Shown piece after piece: positions 9,095 to 17,497 of a stretch of 64,000 nt of DNA. The notes under the pieces were generated by a model that made no database searches, was not told where the DNA came from, and was given only the letters and a program-made list of their open reading frames with translations. The translations under genes and the position numbers were made by a program. Source of the stretch: Pseudoduganella aquatica. Its GTDB lineage: Bacteria > Pseudomonadota > Gammaproteobacteria > Burkholderiales > Burkholderiaceae_D. The stretch covers positions 186,001 through 250,000 of the forward strand of contig NZ_WWCU01000004.1 of the NCBI RefSeq assembly GCF_009857595.1, given 5' to 3'. Position 1 is the stretch's first letter; every line of letters begins with the position of its first letter.

Positions 9095-11631
9095 CAGAAC
9101 AGGTTGGCTTTCAGGGAGATTTTGTAGGTGCGGCCATACTGTTCGTACTGCGCGTTGTGGTTTTTCACGCCCTGGTAGACGTAGTACTTCTCGTTGTTCA
9201 GATTGGACGCCTCGAACTGCAGTTGCAGCTGTTTGCTGATCTGGTAGGCGAACGAGAAGTCGAGCTGCTTCTGGCTGTCCACGATGCGGTCCTGCGCCGG
9301 GTTCAGGATGTCGCTCCCCATTTCAAGCAGGTACTCGGACTTGTAGTTCAGCGCCAGGCGGGTGCTGACCGGGCCTTGTTCGTAGCCCAGCATCACATTC
9401 ATCACGCGGTCCGACTGGCCCGGCATGGTGATGTTGCGCGACAGGACCTTGCCCGCCCTGGTGTCGAAGCGTGCCACGTTGGCCTTGGAGTCGCTCAGCG
9501 TGGCGTTCACGCCCGCCAGCAGGTTGTTGAACGGCGCCGGCAGCATGCGCAGCGGCTGGGTCCACGCCAGCTCCAGGCCCTTTACGCTGGCCTTGTCGCC
9601 GTTGGCGTAGGACGTGGCGGTGGTGTAGCCCACCCATTTGCCGGTGCCCGCCAGGTTGGTGGTGTAGGTGAAGTTCTTGATGTCCTTGTGGAAGGCATAG
9701 GCGGAAATGGTGCCATCGGTGCCGAGGATGCGTTCCACGCCCAGGTCCAGGTTGCGCGCCTGCAGCGGCGCCAGTTCCGGGTTGCCGATGGTTGCTTCGG
9801 TGGCGCTGGCCAGGGTCACGCCCGGGGCCAACTGGCTGAAGTTGGCGCGCACCACGGCCTTGGTGACGGCGGCGCGGATGCTGGTGTGTTCATCGGCGTC
9901 GTAGCGTGCCTGCAGCGACGGCAGCCAGTTGGTGTAGGAGCGCTCGCGGGATAATGGCGTAATGGCCGTGCCGTTGATCTGCGAGCCTGCGGCGTCGAAA
10001 CTGGTGCGCTCGGCGCGCACGCCGGCCAGCACGCGCCATGCGTCCCAGGACAGCGTGTTTTGCGCATAGGCCGAATCGATGTCCTCGTTCATGCGGTAGT
10101 CGTTGATGGCGGACTCGGACGCCAGGCGTGCGGCGTTGCGGTCCAGGCCTGCGATGCGGGCGCGCACGGCGGCCGGGTCGATGGCGGCGCCGATGCGGCC
10201 CAGTTTATAGTCCAGCTCATTCGCGCCCACAAAGGCCGTCATGGCAGTCGAGCCCGTGCCCCAATAGTTGCCGCTGGTGGCCTTGCTGCTGTTGTAGGCC
10301 CACTGGTTGGTGTCGTTGGTCTTTTCGCGGCGGCTGGTCTTGGCGCCGACCTTCAGCGTGGAGCGCATTTCGCCCAGCGGGAAGGTGTGCGACAGGTCGA
10401 TGCGGGCGTGGTGTTCCTTGTCTTCCGAGTAGCGCTGCTGCAGCGTGATGGCGTTCAGGCTGTAGTTGGCCGGATCGTAGATGCCGGCCGGCGCCACCAG
10501 CTGCGGCTTGCCGCCGTCGGTAAAGCCCACGCCTGCGAAGTTGGCGTTGCCGCGGAAGCGCGCGTCGTTGATGGATTCCGGCGTGTCCTCGTTGGCGCGG
10601 CTGGCGCCGCCCTCGACGTTCAGCTGCCAGTCGCCGAATTTCTGTTCCGTGCCCAGTACCGTGGAGCGGATCTCCTGCGTGTATTTGCGCTGGCGCAGGC
10701 GGCGTTCGCCGCGCGCGCCGGCCGTGGCGCCATCGGTGACGCTGCCGCCGGTGATGCTGCTGATGGTGAGGCGGTCGCGTACTTCGTCATCGCTGAAGCG
10801 GCTCAGCAGGTTGCGCATGAACCAGTTGCTGCCGGCGGCGGGGCGGTAGTCCAGATTGACGGCGGCGGCGCGGCGTTCGCGCACGGGCAGGTAGTCGCGG
10901 AATTCAAAGCCGCTCAGTTTGTCGCCGTCCCAGGCGCCGCCGGTTTCCACGTTGTCGGAGCCGAACTTGCGCTTTTCGCCGCTCAGTCCGACGGCCACGC
11001 CCAGCTTGCCGTCCATGAAGCGCTGCGCCCACAGCAGGCCGGCGCTCGGGCTGGTCTGCTCGGTGTTCTGGTCGCGGCTCGCCGCCGCCGTGACGGACAG
11101 CACTTTGCCCGGCAGGTCGAAGGCGGACAGCGACTTCACTTCCACGGTGGCGCCCAGGGAGTTGGCGTCCATGTCCGGCGTCAGCGTCTTGCTCACTTCC
11201 AGGGAGCGGATCAGGCCCGCCGGCAGGATGTCCAGCGCCACGGCGCGGCGGCCCGATTCAGGCGACGGCACCAGTGCGCCATTGATGGTGACGGCGTTCA
11301 GGTCCGGGCCGAGGCCGCGCACGGTGATATAGCGGCCTTCGCCCTGGTCGCGCTGCACCGACACGCCCGGCAGGCGGGCCAGCGCTTCGGCGGCGTTCTT
11401 GTCCGGCAGGCCGCCGATGTCGTCGCTGCTGACGACGCTGATGATGTTGTCGGCCTTGTCCTGCGCGGCGATGGACTTGCGCAGGCTGGCCTGCTGGCCG
11501 GTGACGACCACGACGCCCGCCATGGCGGTCGATTCGACGACCTGGGCGTGCACGCCCAGGGAAGTCAGCATGGCCAGTACGCCCATGCTGAGGGCGGACA
11601 AGCGGAACGTTGGCGCAGTTGGGATATTCAT
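9094..11631 (-). CDS. TonB-dependent receptor (partner of the phytase)
   Basis: An 845-residue outer-membrane receptor. Signal peptide about residues 1-30 (hydrophobic core LSMGVLAMLTSLGVHA), TonB-box-like VVVVTGQ near 38, plug domain (~55-170; ADNIISVVSSDDIGGLPDKN, LARLPGVSV, YITVRGLGPDLN) and a 22-strand barrel ending in ...KANLF with terminal Phe. It imports large or scarce ligands using TonB energy. Ligand unknown; coupling to the phytase points to phytate or its products. ATG 11631 is chosen for the signal peptide; the frame runs on to 11673. Its divergent gap with the GGDEF gene holds several inverted repeats. Confidence 0.9.
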   Translation of the reverse strand: MNIPTAPTFRLSALSMGVLAMLTSLGVHAQVVESTAMAGVVVVTGQQASLRKSIAAQDKADNIISVVSSDDIGGLPDKNAAEALARLPGVSVQRDQGEGRYITVRGLGPDLNAVTINGALVPSPESGRRAVALDILPAGLIRSLEVSKTLTPDMDANSLGATVEVKSLSAFDLPGKVLSVTAAASRDQNTEQTSPSAGLLWAQRFMDGKLGVAVGLSGEKRKFGSDNVETGGAWDGDKLSGFEFRDYLPVRERRAAAVNLDYRPAAGSNWFMRNLLSRFSDDEVRDRLTISSITGGSVTDGATAGARGERRLRQRKYTQEIRSTVLGTEQKFGDWQLNVEGGASRANEDTPESINDARFRGNANFAGVGFTDGGKPQLVAPAGIYDPANYSLNAITLQQRYSEDKEHHARIDLSHTFPLGEMRSTLKVGAKTSRREKTNDTNQWAYNSSKATSGNYWGTGSTAMTAFVGANELDYKLGRIGAAIDPAAVRARIAGLDRNAARLASESAINDYRMNEDIDSAYAQNTLSWDAWRVLAGVRAERTSFDAAGSQINGTAITPLSRERSYTNWLPSLQARYDADEHTSIRAAVTKAVVRANFSQLAPGVTLASATEATIGNPELAPLQARNLDLGVERILGTDGTISAYAFHKDIKNFTYTTNLAGTGKWVGYTTATSYANGDKASVKGLELAWTQPLRMLPAPFNNLLAGVNATLSDSKANVARFDTRAGKVLSRNITMPGQSDRVMNVMLGYEQGPVSTRLALNYKSEYLLEMGSDILNPAQDRIVDSQKQLDFSFAYQISKQLQLQFEASNLNNEKYYVYQGVKNHNAQYEQYGRTYKISLKANLF

Positions 11632-11744
11632 GATTTTTTTGCTTGGTTGAATAGTTGAGAGAACGCTGCGCATTGTAGGAATCGAATATGTCGCTTCTGT
11701 TACAAAGAGGGGGCGGCGAGTGAGCCGTTTGCACCTCCCCCTTG

Positions 11745-11773
11745 TGTGACGAGGCTGTCACACTGCGGTCACA
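11745..11773. promoter_or_regulatory. Inverted/direct repeats in the TonB-receptor/GGDEF divergent gap
   Basis: TGTGAC (11745-11750) and its reverse complement GTCACA (11757-11762) are separated by 6 bases. A second GTCACA lies at 11768-11773, 11 bases from the first. The spacing inside the palindrome is 2 bases longer than a classical CRP site. Just upstream, ACAA..GGGGG and CCCCCTTGT segments (11702-11745) can also pair. A regulator site is plausible; no specific protein can be named. Confidence 0.35.
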
Positions 11774-11794
11774 TCGCGCGGCTATGCTGCCGCG

Positions 11795-12733
11795 ATGCTA
11801 AAACTGCACCGTCCCTATCTGATCCTGTCGGCCCTTGGCCTGCTGCTGTTCCCCATGCTTTACGCCAGCCTGGGCGTGGCCAAGCCACTGTCGCACTGGA
11901 AGTGGCTGGATATCTTCTGCGAGGGCGGCACCGCCGCCATGGCGGGTATCTGGCTGCTGATTACCCTGAGCAGCAGGCCGGGCGGCCTGGTCACGCGCCT
12001 GCTGGCGCTGGGGCTGGCGGCCATCATGCTGGGTTCATGGGCGGACTGCCTGGACGAGTTTTTCCACATCGCCAAGGACCAGGTGTGGGACAACTGGCTG
12101 GAGGCGCTGATGCCGCTGGGGATGCTGACGCTGACGGCCGGCCTGTATTACTGGCGCCAGGAGCAGTTCAACCTGAACGAGCACTTGCAGAAGCGCGAAC
12201 GCCTGTTCCGCGACCACCGCGCTTTCGACCGGGTGACGCAGCTGGCCGGCGCGGACTATCTGCGCGCGCAGATAAGGCTTGAGCACGAGCGCGCGCCCGG
12301 CACGGCCTGTGCGCTGGTGCTGCTGGATATAGACGGCTTCCATAAAATCAACCGCGAACTGGGGCAGCGCGAGGGCGACCGGGTACTGCAGGCGGTGGGC
12401 CATATGCTGCTGCTCAACCTGCGCAATGAAGACCTGCTGTGCCGCTACGCGGGGGACCGCTACGCCATCCTGCTGCCGGGGATGGGACAGGCCGAGGCGC
12501 AGGAACTGGCCGAGCATGTGTGCGCCATGGTGGGCAGCATGCGGCATTCGGCGCCGGGCGGGCGGGTCCGGGTCGGCCTGCGGCACGCCTGCACGATGGC
12601 CGAAGGCAATCCCGAGGCGCTGCTGGCCGAACTGGGCAAGGCGGTCGACCTGGCGTCCGCGCAGGCAAGCGGCAAGGACGGCGAGGCGGACCGCATGCAC
12701 GCCGACGTGCGGCGCAAGCCGGCGATGGCGTGA
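11795..12733 (+). CDS. Membrane protein with degenerate GGDEF domain
   Basis: A 312-residue protein with three or four N-terminal transmembrane helices (~residues 8-125), a short coiled linker and a GGDEF domain (~140-300). The domain fold markers are present (LVLLDIDGFHKINRELG), but the active-site motif reads AGDRY instead of GGDEF near residue 219, so diguanylate cyclase activity is doubtful. It may act as a sensor or c-di-GMP/GTP-binding pseudoenzyme. Its TGA overlaps the GTG start of the AraC gene by 4 bases, so the two are co-translated and probably work together. Confidence 0.8.
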   Translation: MLKLHRPYLILSALGLLLFPMLYASLGVAKPLSHWKWLDIFCEGGTAAMAGIWLLITLSSRPGGLVTRLLALGLAAIMLGSWADCLDEFFHIAKDQVWDNWLEALMPLGMLTLTAGLYYWRQEQFNLNEHLQKRERLFRDHRAFDRVTQLAGADYLRAQIRLEHERAPGTACALVLLDIDGFHKINRELGQREGDRVLQAVGHMLLLNLRNEDLLCRYAGDRYAILLPGMGQAEAQELAEHVCAMVGSMRHSAPGGRVRVGLRHACTMAEGNPEALLAELGKAVDLASAQASGKDGEADRMHADVRRKPAMA

Positions 12734-13764
12734 TCCACCCCGACGATGGCGCGGTCGCATATCACGGCGCCGGCGACGCGGTAATCCCTGCGCGGCACCA
12801 GCCCTGGCTGGTCCTGGACTACGCGGCGAGCCGCGACGCCGCCTTGCCTGCCTTGTGGCGGGGAACCGGGCTTGCTGGCCCCGAGCCGCCGCCCGAAGAC
12901 CTGCAGCTGGCGCCGCAGCAGTACCTGCAACTGCTGCAAAACGCGGCCCGCGTGCTGGACAGCGCGGACACCGCCTTCATGCTGGGCCAGCACATGCTGC
13001 CGGGCCAGTACGGCGCGGCCAGCGCGGCGCTGCTGGCGTCGGGCAGCCTGCGCGAGGCGCTGGAGACGCTTGCGGGCAGCCAGCGCGCGCTCTCGCCGCT
13101 GCTGTGCCCACGCTTCCGGCAGGAAGGGGAACTGGCGGCACTGTACTGGACCGACTGTTATGGCGCGCCCAGCCAGCTAGCCTTCCTGGCCGAGATGCAT
13201 ATGACCGCGCTGGCGTCGATGTGCCGCTGGCTGAGCGGCGAGCGGCTGCCGTGGCGCTTCTGCTTCAACCGCACCCGCCCGCGCTACACGGAACAGCATG
13301 AAGTACACCTTGGCGCCGACCTGCGCTTCGACTGCCATCTGGACGCCATGCTGATCGACAGCGCCTGGCTGGACCGCCCGTGGCCCGCGACGGCAGCACC
13401 GGCGGCCCCGCCTGCAAGCCCGGCTTCAGCAACGCCCCCCAGCCTGCTGACCGCGCTTTATGACTACCTGCTGGCCCGTGTACGCACCGCGCCCACGCTG
13501 GAGCAGACGGCGGCGGACTTCGCGGTCAGCCCGGCCACGCTGAAACGCCACCTGGCGCGCCACAACACCCATTTCCAGGCCGAGCTGGACCAGGTGCGCA
13601 CCCACGTCGCGCTCTACCTGTTCCAGACCCGCCGCGCCGACAACGAGGACGTGGCCCGCCACCTCGGCTTCCACGACGCCACCAACTTCCGCCGCTCCTT
13701 CAAGCGCTGGACCGGCCAGACGCCTGGGCTGCTGCGCGCATCCCTGCTGGGCGCCGCACGATAA
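12730..13764 (+). CDS. AraC family transcriptional regulator with arabinose-binding-like N domain
   Basis: A 344-residue protein. The N-terminal ~200 residues have the pattern of the OruR/ArgR-type AraC sensory domain (MLGQHMLPGQYGAASAALL, LCPRFRQEGELAALYWTD). The C-terminal AraC DNA-binding domain (~245-340) has two HTHs and the family ending LGFHDATNFRRSFKRWTGQTP. The GTG start at 12730 overlaps the preceding stop as GTGA. Target genes are unknown; regulation coupled to the degenerate GGDEF membrane protein is inferred from the overlap. Confidence 0.85.
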   Translation: MIHPDDGAVAYHGAGDAVIPARHQPWLVLDYAASRDAALPALWRGTGLAGPEPPPEDLQLAPQQYLQLLQNAARVLDSADTAFMLGQHMLPGQYGAASAALLASGSLREALETLAGSQRALSPLLCPRFRQEGELAALYWTDCYGAPSQLAFLAEMHMTALASMCRWLSGERLPWRFCFNRTRPRYTEQHEVHLGADLRFDCHLDAMLIDSAWLDRPWPATAAPAAPPASPASATPPSLLTALYDYLLARVRTAPTLEQTAADFAVSPATLKRHLARHNTHFQAELDQVRTHVALYLFQTRRADNEDVARHLGFHDATNFRRSFKRWTGQTPGLLRASLLGAAR

Positions 13765-13826
13765 TCATCTCTGCGGCTGGGCTGCATTGTTATAGAATAG
13801 GCACCCACCCGAACCACGAAGCGGCG

Positions 13827-15671
13827 ATGCGATTACGGACTCACTACTGGCTGCTTGCTATTTCCATCGTGCTGCCGGTGGCCGTGTTTTGCAGCATCGC
13901 CCTCGATATGCTGTTGACGGCACAGCGGGCCACGGCCATGCGGCATATCGAAGAAAGCGCGCGCTCCGCCGCGCTGGAGATCGACGCCGAAATCCGGCGC
14001 GCCCAGTCCGTACTGCGGGTGCTGGCGAATTCGCACTCGCTGGCCTCGGGCGATTTGCGCCGCTTCCACCAGGAGGCCAGCGCCGCCAACGCCGGCCACG
14101 GCGGCTGGATCATCCTCTACGAGCGCAGTGGCCAGCAACTGGTCAACACTCGTTTGCCGTTCGGCGGCCCGTTGCCCGTGCGGCCGGACCCCGGTGTGGT
14201 GGCGCAGCAGATCGATACCGGCAACGGCTTGGTGTCCGGCGTCAAATGGGGGCTGGACCTGAAACGCACTTTTGTCACCGTCGAACTGCCGGTGGTCACG
14301 GCCGCAGGCGACCGGCGCGTGATCGCGCAGGCATTTACGCCGTCCTACTTCGCGCAGAGTTTCAAGGGCCGCACCATACCACCGAGCTGGATGGGACGCG
14401 TGATCGACGGCAGCGGCGTGCTTATCGCGCAGGGCGGCGGAGTGGACGGGGTTTCCGGCATACGCATGCCTGCCGACCAGTTGGCGCGCCTGCACTCTGC
14501 GGCGGCCGGTACGCTGCGCCACGAGGCCGATTCCGGCACCGCCCTGGTTGCCTACTTTGTGCACTCGGCCTTGTCCGACTGGACGGTGATGGTGTCCGCC
14601 CCGGAGGAAGAGATTAACGCCGCCGTGGTGCAGGGCATGTCGGTGGCCATTGCTGGCTTTGTGCTCGCGCTGGGCATGGCCTTGTTGCTGGGCGTGTACA
14701 CCGGGCGCCGGCTGGTGCGTTTTGTGTCCAGCGCATCGAAGGCGGCGCGCACGCTGGGCGGACCGAAGCCTGTGTCCGGCCTGCGGCATTCCAATATCGG
14801 CGAGATGGAAGCGCTGAACGACGCGATCCGCGACGCGGACATGCGGCTGCGGGCAGAGATGGAGACCCGCGCCAATGTGGAGCTGGAGCGCAACGAGCTG
14901 CTGGTGCGCGAACGGGCGGCGCGCGAGCACGCCGAGCGGCAGAACGCGGCCAAGGACGAATTCCTGGCGCTGCTGGGCCACGAGCTGCGCAATCCGCTGG
15001 CGGCCATCGTCAGCGCTGTGGCGGTACTGGACCACAGCGGCCAGGCGGGCATGCCGGCCCAGGCTGCGGATGCCGCGCGCGGCGTGCTGCGCAGGCAGTC
15101 CGCGCACCTGCGCTCGCTGGTGGATGACCTGCTGGAAGTCAACCGCGCGCTGATGGGCAAGCTGGCGCTGAACCGGCGCGAGCTGGACCTGGCGGACACC
15201 ACGCGCGGCTGCCTGGAAACCCTGCAAACCGGCGGCCGGCTGGACAACCATAGCCTGGAATTGCGCGCCGCGCCGGCGCCGGTGTTTGCGGATGCAACCC
15301 GGCTGGCCCAGGTGATCGACAATATTTTGGACAATGCCCTCAAGTACAGTCCCGCCGGCACTGCCATCGAGGTTCAGGTGGCGCAGCAGGACGGCATGGC
15401 CGAACTGACCGTGCGCGACCAAGGCCTGGGGATTGCGCCCGAGCTGCTGCCGCATGTCTTCAATGCGTTTGTGCAGGGCGAGCAGACCTTGCAGCGCGCG
15501 CAGGGCGGGCTGGGCATCGGGCTGACGCTGGTGCGCCGCCTGGTGGAAATGCACGGCGGGACCATCAGTATCGCCAGCCCGGGGCGCGGACGGGGCACCA
15601 GCGTGGCGGTGCGGCTGCCGCTCCGGCCCGGGAATGGTTCCGAGCCGGAGTCCCGACCGCCTACAAATTGA
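13827..15671 (+). CDS. Membrane sensor histidine kinase (orphan)
   Basis: A 614-residue kinase. TM1 is at ~8-30, followed by a large periplasmic sensor region (~35-255, dCache-like), TM2 (~270-292), a short HAMP-like region and coiled coil, a HisKA domain with phospho-acceptor His in FLALLGHELRNPLAAI (~380) and a HATPase domain (N box IDNILDNALKYSP, G boxes DQGLGIAPE and GGLGIGLTLV). No response regulator gene is adjacent. The end overlaps the convergent haem-oxygenase-fold gene by 11 bases. Signal unknown. Confidence 0.88.
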   Translation: MRLRTHYWLLAISIVLPVAVFCSIALDMLLTAQRATAMRHIEESARSAALEIDAEIRRAQSVLRVLANSHSLASGDLRRFHQEASAANAGHGGWIILYERSGQQLVNTRLPFGGPLPVRPDPGVVAQQIDTGNGLVSGVKWGLDLKRTFVTVELPVVTAAGDRRVIAQAFTPSYFAQSFKGRTIPPSWMGRVIDGSGVLIAQGGGVDGVSGIRMPADQLARLHSAAAGTLRHEADSGTALVAYFVHSALSDWTVMVSAPEEEINAAVVQGMSVAIAGFVLALGMALLLGVYTGRRLVRFVSSASKAARTLGGPKPVSGLRHSNIGEMEALNDAIRDADMRLRAEMETRANVELERNELLVRERAAREHAERQNAAKDEFLALLGHELRNPLAAIVSAVAVLDHSGQAGMPAQAADAARGVLRRQSAHLRSLVDDLLEVNRALMGKLALNRRELDLADTTRGCLETLQTGGRLDNHSLELRAAPAPVFADATRLAQVIDNILDNALKYSPAGTAIEVQVAQQDGMAELTVRDQGLGIAPELLPHVFNAFVQGEQTLQRAQGGLGIGLTLVRRLVEMHGGTISIASPGRGRGTSVAVRLPLRPGNGSEPESRPPTN

Positions 15672-16938
15672 ACAGCTGCGTATAGATGCGCGCCGCCATC
15701 AGGCCGGCCGGGCTGTGCTGCAAGGCCGGGGCGAGCAGGCGCGATAGCGTGGCCATTGCTTCTTCCTTGCTGTCCGAGGCGGCCAGCCGCGCTTCCAGCA
15801 GGCGCAGTTCGCAGCCTATCGCTTCCCAGGCGTGTTCGTCGGCAGGGAAATGGTGGCGGATCACCGGCCGCTCGGCGCGTACGCGCTGCTGCGGCTCGGC
15901 TGCCAAGCCGTGCTCGCTGCTGCCCGCCTGCTCGGCGCGTCCGGCTTGCATGCCCGGCCCGGCTTGCGCGGCCTGGCCGGAGCGAGCGATGTGCGGGCCG
16001 TGATCGTCTCCGGCGGAGGCTTGCGGGGGCTGTGGGACGGGCGGCGGAGCGGCGCGGTCTGCAACGGCATCCGGCGGCAGGACCGGTTCGGCGCCCAGCG
16101 GCGCCATGGCGTCGGAGGCGGCGGGCAAGGGCAGGCGGGTGGCCAGCGCGTGCAGACGGTAGCCGTCGGCCACGCGGCGGTAGAACGCGGCCGGGTCGCC
16201 AACCCGCGCCATGATGCCGCGCAGGCTGAGCAACGCGGACGGCCCGCTGCCCGCCGCCACGCCGGCGGACGCAAAGGCATCCGCGTTCAGGCCCAGTTCT
16301 GCCAATTCGTGGCGCGCCACCAACAGATCCGTGCAAGGCTGCTGGCGGCCAAGGTTGTAGCCGATCAGTTCTGGCAGGAAATCCTCCCCGCTATGCGCCA
16401 GGGCCAGTTCCAGCGCTCCGCTGCGCCAGCGGTCCGGGGCCGCCGCGCCGCCGACCGGGCCGGCGTCCGCTGCGCCTGATCCCGAGGCCAGCAAATCGCG
16501 GTACAGCAGATAGCGGTTGCGGTCCGGCACACCGTGGCCCAGCTGCTCCAGATAGCTGGCGATCATGGGCTGGAAATCGACGTCGTCCCAGCGCTCCACC
16601 ACGCCATACAGCGAGGCGCCGTCGGCCAGGCGGCCGGGAGCGGCTTCACGCAGGAAATGGCGTGCCTGCGCAATGGTGGCGAAATGGCGGCGCGGCGCAC
16701 CGTACTCGCGCGCCACCTGGTAGCGGTGATAGGCGTCCGCCGCCGCCTGGGCATGGTGGCCGATCCACGCCGCCAGCTCATCGTAGCGCAAAGGCAACAG
16801 CGGCGGCTGGGCGGCCGCCGCGTTCAACTGGCTGCGCAAATAAGCGGCGGCATCGCCCACCGGCAGGGATTCGTTCGCCGAGGACAGCACGGCATAGATA
16901 CGGGACGGTGTATCGGAGGAGGCAAGTTGACTCAGCAT
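15661..16938 (-). CDS. Haem-oxygenase-fold (iron-containing redox enzyme-like) protein, metal site apparently lost
   Basis: A 425-residue soluble protein. The middle resembles the haem-oxygenase-like diiron (HDO/Haem_oxygenas_2) family: HFLREAAPGRLADGASLYGV (~105-125), then LELALAHSGEDFLPELIGYN and LLVARHELAELGLNADAF (~190-235). As I recall the family, a metal-binding HVTVDNADSGHA-type stretch follows; here it is replaced by SAGVAAGSGPSA, lacking the His/Asp ligands. A Pro/Gln/Ala-rich linker (~285-350) and a helical tail (FPADEHAWEAIG) follow. Function unknown; a non-catalytic paralogue is the best guess. It starts at ATG 16938 and lies alone between a kinase and the STAS operon. Confidence 0.6.
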   Translation of the reverse strand: MLSQLASSDTPSRIYAVLSSANESLPVGDAAAYLRSQLNAAAAQPPLLPLRYDELAAWIGHHAQAAADAYHRYQVAREYGAPRRHFATIAQARHFLREAAPGRLADGASLYGVVERWDDVDFQPMIASYLEQLGHGVPDRNRYLLYRDLLASGSGAADAGPVGGAAAPDRWRSGALELALAHSGEDFLPELIGYNLGRQQPCTDLLVARHELAELGLNADAFASAGVAAGSGPSALLSLRGIMARVGDPAAFYRRVADGYRLHALATRLPLPAASDAMAPLGAEPVLPPDAVADRAAPPPVPQPPQASAGDDHGPHIARSGQAAQAGPGMQAGRAEQAGSSEHGLAAEPQQRVRAERPVIRHHFPADEHAWEAIGCELRLLEARLAASDSKEEAMATLSRLLAPALQHSPAGLMAARIYTQLFNL

Positions 16939-17137
16939 GAAGATCTCGCTCTGGCTAGAATTTTTCCAGTATGCAAAATTGTTGCGCCTGTGCGTAGCGG
17001 TGATATTCCCGCCACTCTGTAAGACTAGACTGACAATGGTAAAAAGTCATGTAAGGAAGCTATTTTCAGCGCGCCGGTGGTACACTTCCTGAGGGCAATC
17101 TATTCCCATACGCATACAAGCATAGCGAGGCAACATC

Positions 17138-17497
17138 ATGGAACTCCGGCCTCTGGCAGCAGGCGGCGCGACCGTGCTGCGTCCGCAGGGACGCATCGAC
17201 CACACCCATGCGGACGCATTCCAGCAGGCGCTCGCGCCGCATTTGCGCGATTGCATCGCGGGCGGCACCAGCCTGGTGATCGACATGGCGGACATCAGCT
17301 ACATCAGCAGCATAGGCTTGCGCGCGCTGATGCTGGCGCTCAAGCAGGTCAAGCCGCAAGGCGGCCGGCTGGTGCTGGCCGGGCTTACGCCGCTGGTGCT
17401 GGAGGTGTTCAAGATCAGCCGCTTCGACCTGCTGTTCGAGATCTTCTCCGACCAGCAGGCCGCCGTCGCCGCGCTGACGGCCGGCCGCGCGGCATGA
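17138..17497 (+). CDS. STAS-domain anti-sigma factor antagonist-like protein
   Basis: A 119-residue single STAS domain. It contains the core DMADISYISSIGLRAL (~49-64), including the conserved serine that partner-switching kinases phosphorylate in SpoIIAA/RsbV. In such pathways an RsbW-like kinase phosphorylates this protein and a PP2C phosphatase dephosphorylates it. Both partner types are encoded nearby (kinase 23527-23976, phosphatase 18472-20610). GAGG lies 7 bases before the ATG. The stop overlaps the next ATG (ATGA). Binding target is unknown: no sigma factor is seen in the window. Confidence 0.85.
   Translation: MELRPLAAGGATVLRPQGRIDHTHADAFQQALAPHLRDCIAGGTSLVIDMADISYISSIGLRALMLALKQVKPQGGRLVLAGLTPLVLEVFKISRFDLLFEIFSDQQAAVAALTAGRAA

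Noticed and set aside
10060..11658. 532-codon open frame antisense to the TonB receptor
   Set aside because: Low-complexity Ala/Gly/Arg/His content without domains; receptor motifs are clear on the other strand.
11745..11762. CRP-type binding site
   Set aside because: TGTGA and TCACA are present but separated by 8 rather than 6 bases, so a CRP site is not supported. Kept only as an inverted repeat.
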